From positions 1 through 10,056 of the forward strand of contig JADGJL010000486.1 in NCBI GenBank assembly GCA_027600665.1: a stretch of DNA of 10,056 nt, written 5' to 3'. Shown here in pieces: positions 1 through 6,960 of the stretch; the first letter of the stretch is position 1; every line of letters starts with the position of its first letter. Origin of the DNA: Irineochytrium annulatum. Taxonomy: Eukaryota > Chytridiomycota > Chytridiomycetes > Chytridiales > Chytridiaceae. The translations under genes and the position numbers were made by a program. Under the pieces are notes generated by a model. It saw only the letters and a program-made list of their open reading frames with translations. It had not been told where the DNA came from and did no database searches.

Positions 1-498
1 GCCCCAGCCTCCGCGTCCACCGTCGCCTCCACGACCTCCACCATTTCCACCACCTCCACCGGATCCTCCCGCCCCCGCACCGAGCTCCTCCAGCACCCTG
101 ATTCGCCCTTCATTAACCCCCAGGGCGGCGCGCTCTTCTCCGACGTCGCGGAGGCTGTCTACGGGGACTCACAGCTCCTCGGCGGGGACGGCTGCGACCT
201 GCCTGACCTGCATCCCGATGAGGGCCTCCCTGATCTCCTGACGAACCCGCCGAAGACGGACGCGATCGTGAGGTTCAGGAGGGCCGTGAGGATCATCGGG
301 GCGCTCAGAAGGTTGCAGCATTTTGATGTCGGTGGTGGGACGGGGATGGAGAGGGGGGGAAGTGATGAGGATCTGCAGTTCGGGAGTCTGTCGATCGGCG
401 GGAGCCGGAGCGGGGTGGCGACGCCTAGGAAGAGTGCGGATACGGATGAGGAGGGGGAGAGGTTTGTGGATGCGGTGGATGCGGTTGATCAGAAGTAG
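1..498 (+). CDS. 3' end of an unrecognised protein gene (partial, runs off the left edge)
   Basis: Frame 1 is open from the first base of the window to TAG at 496-498, giving the last 165 residues of a protein whose start lies outside. The visible part begins with a Ser/Thr/Ala-rich low-complexity stretch of about 24 residues. A mixed region follows, with FINPQGGALFSDVAEAVYGD and a DLPDLHPDEGLPDLL acidic-proline patch. Then comes a basic amphipathic stretch, VRFRRAVRIIGALRRLQHF, at about residues 90-108 of the fragment. The tail is Gly/Ser- and Asp/Glu-rich and ends in the small repeat VDAVDAVDQK. No membrane segment or catalytic motif is visible, and I do not recognise the family. The basic helix resembles calmodulin-binding or membrane-association segments, but that is only a resemblance. 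Strong GC bias at third codon positions in the first 250 bases supports real coding sequence; an upstream intron cannot be excluded. Confidence 0.7.
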   Translation, partial: APASASTVASTTSTISTTSTGSSRPRTELLQHPDSPFINPQGGALFSDVAEAVYGDSQLLGGDGCDLPDLHPDEGLPDLLTNPPKTDAIVRFRRAVRIIGALRRLQHFDVGGGTGMERGGSDEDLQFGSLSIGGSRSGVATPRKSADTDEEGERFVDAVDAVDQK

Positions 499-1025
499 GA
501 GACGTTTTTGTAGGGAGATTACTTGTAATGGGCGAGGATCCGTCCTTTTGTAGATGCTGCTGATTGTAATGACTACGCTACAACGTTTTGCAATACAGTT
601 AAAAGTGACAATTTGTATGAAGCCGACTCCATTGATCCTCTGCTTACAAGTTGCTTTACAGCAAAGGAATCATGCGGTGAAAATGCAGGCCTCGTTGCTT
701 ACACTATCAAATGTCATTGTCCATCATGGAGGTCGTTGAGCAGGCTTCAGCTGGCAACGGAAGCTCAGAGACTTCATGGGCTCTTGGTGCATGTCGTCTT
801 TTCCAACATCCCAGGGCCCTTACACAAACGCGTGGTTGGGCTGGGGTCTCCACAGTCAGGTAGGATAAGATTCCAACAGGGTTCTTTCTACTGCATGGGC
901 TGCGATGAAATCGCATAGGCCGCATGAATCCAGCCCGCACAAGAAAACAGGGAGAAAGCAAAAACGATAGGGGTGGTGTATCCACGATACGAAGGTACAG
1001 AAGCCATTCTTAACCCCGATACCTC
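499..1025. other. Intergenic region between the partial gene and peptide gene A
   Basis: This stretch of about 530 nt should hold the 3' UTR of the left-hand gene and the distal promoter of peptide gene A. Base composition falls to mixed or AT-rich values right after the TAG. The open frames here lack an ATG start, GC-biased third positions, or recognisable motifs. I see no tRNA, no additional peptide copy and no transposon ends. Confidence 0.5.
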
Positions 1026-1033
1026 CATAAAAA
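1026..1033 (+). promoter_or_regulatory. TATA-like element of peptide gene A
   Basis: CATAAAAA lies about 85-92 nt upstream of the ATG at 1118 and is followed by a pyrimidine-rich leader. Copy C has a better TATA box at a nearly equal distance. The equivalent position in dead copy B, aligned through the shared leader, reads GTGAAACC, so the element seems lost there. The assignment rests on position and similarity only. Confidence 0.45.
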
Positions 1034-1117
1034 CGCGTGTTCTCGTCCTGCTTTTTCTTCAACCCCAACTCGCTTCAACCGCTCGCAAGTTTTCTCCCAT
1101 CTCTATCAACTCCAACC

Positions 1118-1355
1118 ATGGTCAAGATCTCCTCCTCCATCTTCCTCATCGTCGCGTGCGCCGTCGCGCTTCTGACCCCGGCCATGGCCGCCCCCGGTGG
1201 CGGCAACGGCAACGGTGGTAAGTTTCAACTCGCGGAAAAGTATGTCCTCCTTAACAGTGTTTGTTGACTTAACAGAATGCGGGTGTTGCATCGAGGACCC
1301 CAACAGCGGGAAGATAACCTGTCATGGCCACAGCAAGGACTGCTGCAACAACTGA
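1118..1355 (+). CDS. Small secreted cysteine-rich peptide, copy A (59 aa, two exons)
   Basis: Exons are 1118-1217 and 1276-1355. The 58-nt intron starts GTAAGT, ends AACAG and has a TTGAC branch-like site. The ATG sits in a good context (CAACCATGG). Residues 1-24 form a signal peptide with a hydrophobic core and a likely AMA|A cleavage site. A Gly/Asn-rich linker (APGGGNGNG) follows, then a mature cysteine domain beginning ECGCC and ending DCCNN, with six cysteines as CxCC-x10-C-x6-CC. The predicted secreted peptide is about 35 residues, with no basic processing site and no further hydrophobic segment. Copy C has the same 100-nt first exon, phase-1 junction and cysteine framework, which strongly supports the gene model. 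I do not recognise the family. Six cysteines in so short a peptide suggest three disulfides. Possible roles include an effector-like, antimicrobial or signalling peptide, but the sequence shows none directly. Confidence 0.85.
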
Positions 1356-1360
1356 GCGAT

Positions 1361-1452
1361 GGGAACCACTTTAAACCCAGTTGAACGTTGTTTACACGTT
1401 GCTTACGGGAACCCACTTCAGACCTACTTAAAGTGTGTTCACGTTGGTTAAA
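1361..1452 (+). repeat. Imperfect two-unit direct repeat (about 46 nt each) just after gene A
   Basis: Unit 1 (1361-1406) and unit 2 (1407-1452) both start GGGAACC and share CACGTTG near the end, with roughly two-thirds of positions matching by eye. The repeat starts six bases after the stop codon of copy A, so it probably lies in the 3' UTR. A local duplication explains it well enough; no function is visible. Confidence 0.5.
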
Positions 1453-2025
1453 GTACCTCCCTCATATGCGCTTACCTCTATGGAAGCAGTGCTACGAAAT
1501 AAATAGAATAATGATTACACCCCCATGCTGGTTATGGAACGTCCGCAAGTCGCCGAGCTACAGCATATTTATATGTCGAATCACGCATTATGGGGACGTG
1601 GGCCGCTGAAAGCCCAACAGACGGACCATCGGGTGTTTCCATGGCAGGCCTTGTCGCCAACGACGGCTGGCGGGTCCACCTAGATGGGTAGCTGAACGGT
1701 GATAACGGGTCAGGTCGGGTGTAGTAGGGGCTCGTTCTCTACAGTATTATATTGCCCACCATCCTATCTTGCTTGGAGAAATCCGATATCATCGGCGTTG
1801 GCGCTGGTGTTGTAAGCTTCATTCCTCCGCATCAAAACCTTCACAGACCCATGGCATACTCGTTCACCAGCAGGCCGTCGCCTGCAACAAGTGCATCATT
1901 GTGTGAAGTGAGAAATTCTGGGAGAAGACGCTAACCCGATTGCATGGCGTTGGCGTGTGGTTAATCGTGATAAACCCCCTTAACATAAGCTAAAGCAAAC
2001 GACCGAAGGTTCTCTTGTGAAACCG
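1453..2025. other. Intergenic region between peptide copies A and B
   Basis: About 570 nt of mixed-composition sequence. The open frames here are short, lack GC-biased third positions and match nothing I recognise. The GGGT-rich patch near 1670-1735 shows no tRNA cloverleaf or B-box motif. The last part, from about 2006, begins to resemble the promoter-proximal sequence of copy A, which marks the left edge of the duplicated unit. Confidence 0.45.
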
Positions 2026-2320
2026 CGTCGTTCGCGTCCCGCTTTCTCTTCAACGTCATTCGCTTCTTCAACCGCTCCACCTCCTCCATCTCCAACATGA
2101 TCAAACGTCCTCCTTCATCTTCTTCGTCGTCGCGTGGGGTCTCGCGTTCCTCACCTCGATCATAACTGCCTCCGGCGGCAGCGCATCGGCGGTAAGTTTT
2201 AACTAGCATAAAAACGTCCACCCACCTCCCGGCTAAGTCTCTCTTTGCCATTGTCCCTCGTCCTTTCATTCATCAATTAGAATGCGGGTGATCCGATGTA
2301 ATAGACCTGTTTCGTTGTGC
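2026..2320 (+). pseudogene. Decayed middle copy (B) of the cysteine-rich peptide gene
   Basis: The leader from about 2026 matches that of copy A (both have CTTCAAC..., CGCTTC and CAACCGCT runs). The ATG at 2097-2099 aligns with the start codons of A and C. Soon after the third codon, one base is missing relative to A and C, so the frame from the ATG stops at a TAA within exon 1 (2163-2165). The signal-peptide-like hydrophobic run continues only in the shifted frame. The intron survives: GTAAGT at 2192, a CTAAG branch-like site and TTAG ending at 2280. Exon 2 begins AATGCGGGTG exactly as in A, but then reads TGA where A has its second cysteine codon, and the other cysteines are not recognisable. 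The exon-1 length (95 nt) also breaks the conserved intron phase. Several independent lesions mean this is a dead copy and not a sequencing error; its right edge is approximate. Confidence 0.8.
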
Positions 2321-2823
2321 CAACTTCATATCAAATGTACTTGTGTTTCTTGAATGGCGAAAGGTTCGCAAAGTTATTATCCCTCCTGATTATAACAGCT
2401 ACTACAAGGAAACGGAACGGGAAGGTGGAGTATGGTCAGGAAGGCCTGCTGCGATGGAGTAGGAATGGAACGCACATCCAGCAGTAGAACCAAAAAAGAG
2501 GAAACGGAAAAATTGAAGAAAAACATTTTTGCATAATGCTCTCCGTGTCGTCGTTGCGAGCGACTGCGTCGCCCTCATAATACAGTCGTTCTTGATTCTT
2601 CGCTTGGTATCGCGGCTTGGTGTCGCCGTATGCGCCTCGTATTAAGGCTGGTTCAGCCAATTGTGGCAGAGAATCTCAAGGGTGTTTTGACGACTACGCT
2701 CAAATAATTGCTTTATCGCAGCCGAGCATTCCTGCAACAATCAGAAAAGCAATAAAGCTCATGGCTGAGATATCAGCCATATTCACTTTCTTGAACGCGT
2801 TATGCGCCCGTCGCGCGAACTGC
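2321..2823. other. Intergenic region between copies B and C
   Basis: About 500 nt with no convincing gene. A minus-strand open frame at 2436-2660 has a hydrophilic, protein-like first half (including YGDTKPRYQAKNQERLYY) but no homologous motif I recognise. It turns into aromatic, low-complexity sequence near its end and has no plausible promoter. It could be a relic or chance. Nothing else is visible until the TATA box of copy C. Confidence 0.4.
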
Positions 2824-2824
2824 C

Positions 2825-2830
2825 TATAAA
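2825..2830 (+). promoter_or_regulatory. TATA box of peptide gene C
   Basis: A clear TATAAA within CCTATAAAGC lies 100-105 nt upstream of the ATG at 2930. A CT-rich leader runs from about 2840 to the start codon, a common arrangement around strongly expressed fungal genes. The TATA-like element of gene A sits at a similar distance. The expected transcription start about 25-35 nt downstream is inferred and not seen. Confidence 0.6.
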
Positions 2831-2929
2831 GCGGCGCGCTCTGGCCCTCTTTCCTTCCACATCCTCGTCACACTCCCAACCTCCTTCTTGCACCTACTTC
2901 CTCCTCCCGTTCCTTTGCCGCCAGCAGCC

Positions 2930-3183
2930 ATGGTCAAGTTCACCTCCTCCATCGTCCTCGTCGTCGCGTGCGCCCTTGTACTCCTCACGCCGGCTCTGGC
3001 GGCTCCGGGCGGCGGCGGCTCTACCGCAGGTGGTTGCAATTATCTCTATAAACTTCAAATTTCTTTGAATCCACCGTGCGGAAACTGACATCGTTTCCAC
3101 TCTTTCTAGGATGCCCGTGCTGCAGCGAAACCGAGAACGGCCCGGTTTGCCAGGGCCGCAGCCCGAGGTGCTGTGAACCGTAG
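2930..3183 (+). CDS. Small secreted cysteine-rich peptide, copy C (57 aa, two exons)
   Basis: Exons are 2930-3029 (100 nt, same length as in copy A) and 3110-3183. The 80-nt intron starts with the weaker donor GTGGTT, has CTGAC at 3085-3089 and ends TCTAG. Start context is CAGCCATGG. Residues 1-24 are a signal peptide with an ALA|A cleavage site. A Gly-rich linker is followed by GCPCC and, at the end, RCCEP. The six cysteines are CxCC-x8-C-x6-CC, two residues shorter in the first loop than copy A. Over the signal peptide and linker, A and C share 22 of 29 residues. In the mature domain only the cysteines and about four other positions agree. Family unknown. The weak donor is the least certain point of the model, but any other junction loses the shared phase and cysteine pattern. 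Confidence 0.85.
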
Positions 3184-3754
3184 CGATCACTCTTGGATCG
3201 CAACGGCAATACAAAAGTCGTTACTTCCTCGAGAGTAACTCCTATGTGATTTTTTCATAATTTCGTCAGTGTAGAAGTTGTTTGGATTATGTGATTGGGT
3301 TGCATATGGCCCAATTGCGATAAACTTCTCTGAATACAAGTTCAAGTTCTTAAAAGTTATTGTGCGCCTAAGAGTTCTCTCTTTTATCCGGCCAAAAGCT
3401 CCTCGACCCGCAGGCGCTCCTTGTCGGAGTACTCCTTCCCATGCTCACATTGGCACGCCGGATGACCAGGAAGTCCTGGAGCGAATGCATCGATGGCATT
3501 TCTCTGTCTTTCAAGCAGGAACTGCGGTTCATTGTCTGTGAAGCTTTCCCGCGCATGGCTGAGTGAAGGATGCGTGCTGCTGTGATGTCCGTGATAAATG
3601 GTGGTGGGATCGGTAAATCAAATGAAGGCAAACAGTTGCAGGAAAAAAAAAGTCGGCCGATCGGGCATTGTTCTAGTTAACCACGGTTTATTAGAGTAGC
3701 TCAAGTTTTCTCTGACCACGAGGATTCTTGCAACACAGCTGAATGCAACGCACA

Positions 3755-3777
3755 TTTTTTTCTTTTTTTTTTTTTTT
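3755..3777 (+). repeat. Poly-T tract
   Basis: Twenty-three bases are all T except a C at 3762, including an uninterrupted run of 15 T at 3763-3777. It could be a nucleosome-excluding element, the complement of a retroposed poly-A tail, or plain slippage. No target-site duplication or retroposon body is recognisable beside it. Confidence 0.6.
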
Positions 3778-3822
3778 GGAGAGAGTCTTCGAACGTAAAG
3801 AAGCTATGACAATACAGACTAA

Positions 3823-3841
3823 TTATCAGGTCACCTGATAA
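3823..3841. repeat. Perfect 19-nt palindrome with a one-base centre
   Basis: TTATCAGGT and ACCTGATAA are exact reverse complements around a single central C at 3832. With this spacing a dimeric protein-binding site is more natural than an RNA hairpin, since there is no loop. It is far from any start codon (about 975 nt beyond the ATG of NAA38), so a regulatory role is not obvious. Confidence 0.6.
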
Positions 3842-4355
3842 GGTGCGTTCAAACCACGTTTATCTTCGGCTTCTACAGCCTCTGGACGGATAATCTAGTA
3901 TCGAAAAAACCGGCATCACGCGCATCAGAGCACCGACTGTACCGTGGACATGTCATCCACATACCCCATTGACGTATCATACGGCGATGCTGGTTTCAGA
4001 TAGACTTCCAATTCCCACGACGCCGTCGAAATCGTTCCTCATGGTGAACCTGATGGCTTTCCTACGGAGCTTTATACAGACGAAAGTTTTTACCTGGGAA
4101 CGTTGTCCTTGTTGATAACATCCCCCGCCCCCGTCGAACATGACGAATGCTACGGCGAGGAGACAGGAATAAGTGTGCGAGGCGAATTAGAAGGTTGCTA
4201 AATGCAGCAATGAGTTTATTATGCTAAACGAACCGCAATGGTACTATATGCAACGGGGCGGAATACCAGTTCCGCGGGTCTTTGCTTCACCATCACTTCC
4301 CGCCCGACAACGCCGATGTAGCCCTTTCATTCTCTTTCCCACCAACCCGTTCATG

Positions 4356-4814
4356 TTATTGAATGTCCTCAGCCTCCATCTTGACAATGTGCTTCCCAGG
4401 TACCACGACAAGCCCAACGAATCTTCTGCGGCCTGCCAACCAAGGAAATCCAAGAGGTAAGCAAAAGATTAAAAGGGTACCATGCAAATCGAGCCAAACT
4501 AAGCCGCAAGAAGCAACAACATCTTCCAATCCCGTATTGAATGCAAATCTACATCAATGCCGAAGCATTACGACTTATAACCCACCAGTGTTGTACTCCT
4601 CCGTTCCGGACAGGATGACGTTCATCCCCTTGTCGACGCACATGAACAGGCCGGCGAAGGCCCGCCCGTCAGAGATTGTAATTCGGCATTTGGTGTTGAT
4701 CATCGACAACAACTCCACGACGGCAGGGTCCTCGTGATGAGCCGGCGGCGGCGACGCCGTCCCTGCCGCCACTGCCGGGTCGTGGTCCCGCCGGCCGAGC
4801 TCGCGAGATATCAT
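4356..4814 (-). CDS. NAA38: NatC N-terminal acetyltransferase auxiliary subunit, Sm-like (NAA38/Mak31/LSMD1)
   Basis: Exon 1 is 4814-4586 and exon 2 is 4432-4356. The 153-nt intron starts GTGGGT and ends GGCAG, phase 1. The 101-residue product lies close to the usual NAA38 length. The first ~30 residues are a disordered Ala/Pro/His-rich tail. An Sm fold follows: the Sm1 motif region contains CRITISDGRAFAGLFMCVDK and NVILSGTEEY, and the Sm2 motif region (exon 2) contains RRFVGLVVVPGKHIVKME. The GRAFAGLF, D-x4-NVIL and VPGKHIV elements are typical of the LSMD1 branch of the Sm family. In known systems this subunit joins NAA30 and NAA35 in the ribosome-associated NatC complex that acetylates Met-Leu, Met-Ile, Met-Phe and similar N-termini. 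The ATG at 4814 was chosen because the longer open frame upstream starts with GTG. Without the second exon the Sm fold would be cut in half. Confidence 0.9.
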
Positions 4815-4933
4815 CGCCGTCTGAAACAGTCGGTGCCAAGCCACCCGAATTGATGACTGGTTGATGATTTCTCTGGGGCGGGGGACATATCAGGAACGGG
4901 CCTAACTGCTTCCGGGTTGTATTAGATCGTAGG
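4815..4933. promoter_or_regulatory. Shared divergent promoter region of NAA38 and the hexosaminidase
   Basis: Only 119 nt separate the two start codons, so both core promoters and both 5' leaders must fit here or overlap the coding regions. A GC-box-like GGGGCGGGG lies at 4875-4883. No TATA box is evident for either direction. Co-expression or promoter interference is possible but not shown by the sequence. Confidence 0.5.
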
Positions 4934-6960
4934 ATGTTGAGCCGCACCCGGAAGGTCGACGATCGCGAGCCCGAAAACGATGAGGACGACGGCCCCGCGC
5001 CCCAAGTCATCGGCCCTTATCACTGGACACACCAACTGACGTCGTACCGTGTCCTGGCTGTCGTCGGTGTCGGCGTTCTGATTCTCCTGTTCTCGACCCT
5101 CTCGGATCTCGTTTTCGTCGCCACCGCCCTCCAAGCTAACCTCTTCGGCCCGGATGCCATCAGTTTCTTCACCGCCGCCGATCCCACTACCCCTCCCCCG
5201 GGCAACGCCTCCGCCCTCCAGCGCGTCCCCGGGGAGCTCCTGTGGCCCCGCCCGCGATCGTTCACTCACGGCAACGACACCGTGTCCATCGACCCTTGGT
5301 CTCTCACCGCCACCTTCCCGGGTCGCGATTCCGCCCGCGTCCGCGCCGCGCTCACCCGACTGCCGGCCACATTCGACCGCATCGCATGTCGTGCCGACAG
5401 CTCCCCGGCGGTTATCACGTTCATTCTCGAGGCAGGCGACGACGCGGCCCCGCTGCATTCGGCCGACGAGGGCTACACGCTGAACGTCACCGCAGCCGGC
5501 AAAATCGTAATCGAGTCCCGCGAGCCGTGGGGCGCCATCCGCGCGCTCGAGACGCTCCACCAGCTCCTCACACCCCGCACGCCCGCGCCGTTAGAGGCAT
5601 TCCTCCAGACAGACGCCTGCGCGAGCCTGCGTACCACGACGGGATACAACCCCGGTCTGGAGGTGCGTCACGCGCCCTGGAGCATTCGTGATGCGCCCGC
5701 ATATACTCACCGCGGTCTCCTGGTCGACACGTCGCGGCACTACCTATCCGTCGCGGCGCTGAAGCGGACGGTGGACGGGCTCGCGATGGCTAAGATGAAC
5801 GTGCTGCATTGGCATGCGGTTGATTCGCAGAGTTTTCCATTTGTGAGCGAGAGGGTTGAGGGGTTTATGAAGGCTGAGGGAGCTTATTCGAGGTGGCAAG
5901 TGTATACGAGGGGAGATGTGGAGGCGGTTGTGAGGTACGCGGAGGATAGGGGCGTTAGGGTAATTGTTGAGATGGATGTGCCGGGCCACGCGGGGGCGTG
6001 GGGCGCCGGCAGTGAGGGGTTAGTCGTGTGCGCAGATAAGAGGGAAGATTGGTTTAACTATTGCGCTGAGGTTGGTACTATTTACTTCGCATGGTTAATA
6101 CTGATCTTACCTTTGCAGCCGCCGTGTGGCCAGCTTGACATCTCAAAGCCAGCGACAGTGACCACGGTCACCTCCCTTCTGACTGAAATCTCATCCTGGC
6201 TCATTGATCCAATCCTCCACCTCGGCACGGACGAAGTCAACGAGCGCTGCTACGCCGAGACGCTCCCCGTACTCCTCACCGGCAAGACCTCCTTCAAGCA
6301 GCTCGTCTCAACCTTCGTCCTGAACCTGCACTCCTCCCTCCGCGCCGCTGGCAAGCGCGTCGGCCATTGGGAGGAGGCGGTGCTGGAGTACGGCGGGGAC
6401 GCGACATTTGACCGAGAGCGCGTCTTGGTGCAGGCGTGGAAGGGGGTCGCAAGCGTTGGAAATTTGGTGAAGCTGGGGTTCGAGGTTGTGAACTCGTTTA
6501 ACGGCGCGTATTACTTGGATTGTGGGGCGGGATCATTCGTGTCGGGCGGAAAGAGCTGGTGTGATCCGTTTAAGACTTGGCAGGTTATTTATGGGCATGA
6601 TGCGGCGGAAGGGGTTGCGGCATCAGCGGCCGATGGTGGCGGTAAGGTTGTGGGGCTGGAGGTCATGATGTGGGGCGAACAGGTGTGTTTTTTTGATTTA
6701 GACGTTCTCGTAGTCTAATCTTTCTTATTCCATCCAAGACCGACGACACGAATTTAGACGCGAAGGTGTGGCCGCGGGCGGCGGCGGCGGGCGAGTCCGT
6801 TTGGTCGTTCGACGACTCGTCACAGAAGAGCTGGGTTGAGGCGTTGCCGAGACTGATGAAGATGAGGGATCGATTGCTGCGGCGTGGGGTGGCGGCATCG
6901 CCCGTTCAGCCGGAGTGGTGCGGTGCCAACGGCCCGGACGCGTGTTTACTGCTTCAGTAA
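4934..6960 (+). CDS. Membrane-anchored beta-N-acetylhexosaminidase, GH20 (640 aa, three exons)
   Basis: Exons are 4934-6070, 6119-6682 and 6739-6960. Introns are 48 nt (GTTGGT..GCAG, CTGAT branch) and 56 nt (GTGTGT..CAAG, CTAAT branch), both phase 0. The enzyme removes terminal beta-linked GlcNAc/GalNAc, for example from chitin oligomers. Residues 1-37 are a hydrophilic acidic tail; residues about 39-66 are hydrophobic, predicting a type II signal anchor with the catalytic part outside or in the lumen. A GH20 N-terminal domain spans about 100-235 and the TIM barrel about 258-610. Visible signatures are R260 (RGLLVDTSRHYL), the WHAVDSQSFPF strand, H352 region (DVPGHAG), catalytic D417-E418 in HLGTDEV, QAWKG, WCDPFKTWQ and MMWGEQ|TDDTNLD across the second junction. 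Family members usually have HxGGDE; here the second Gly is Thr416. Several NxS/T sites suggest N-glycosylation. The function is secure; the natural substrate is inferred. Confidence 0.93.

Larger units (their letters stand above)
3184..4355. other. Long intergenic region with possible gene relics
   Basis: About 1.17 kb between copy C and the 3' end of NAA38 contains no gene I can support. The first 190 nt are AT-rich and probably hold the 3' UTR of copy C. A plus-strand frame is open from 3372 to the TGA at 3564-3566; it is protein-like but has no recognisable domain or upstream exon. A second plus-strand frame is open from 3899 to the TAA at 4199-4201, interrupted only by one TAG at 4001-4003. 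A palindrome (3823-3841) and a poly-T run (3755-3777) lie between them. The frames could be decayed genes or chance; neither has motifs that decide it. Confidence 0.4.

Noticed and set aside
707..985. Minus-strand open frame with a hydrophobic start.
   Set aside because: It begins with GTG and not ATG, has no homologous motif, and overlaps the promoter region of copy A.
1660..1740. Possible tRNA-like segment with GGGTAGCTGAA and GGTCAGGTCGGGT.
   Set aside because: No acceptor stem pairing, no GGTTCRANNCC B box, and no anticodon arm can be folded by eye.
2436..2660. Minus-strand open frame with a hydrophilic protein-like half.
   Set aside because: No domain, splice partner or promoter is recognisable, and the second half is aromatic low-complexity sequence. 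Kept only as a note under the intergenic entry.
1118..3183. Idea that the monooxygenase at 7516-9632 amidates the small peptides in the manner of PHM.
   Set aside because: PHM acts on peptides with a C-terminal glycine. Copies A and C end in Asn-Asn and Glu-Pro, and the monooxygenase is closer to the DBH/MOXD1 architecture with a DOMON domain and no lyase domain.
3885..3995. Minus-strand reading with a GYVDDM motif, reminiscent of the YVDD catalytic box of copia-type reverse transcriptases.
   Set aside because: No other reverse transcriptase, integrase or RNase H motif is found nearby, the flanking residues do not fit, and no LTR or target-site duplication is visible. A four-residue match is expected by chance.
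4922..5560. Long minus-strand open frame antisense to the hexosaminidase.
   Set aside because: It is a shadow of a GC-rich coding region; the plus strand carries clear GH20 motifs and the antisense product is Gly/Arg/Glu-rich without motifs.
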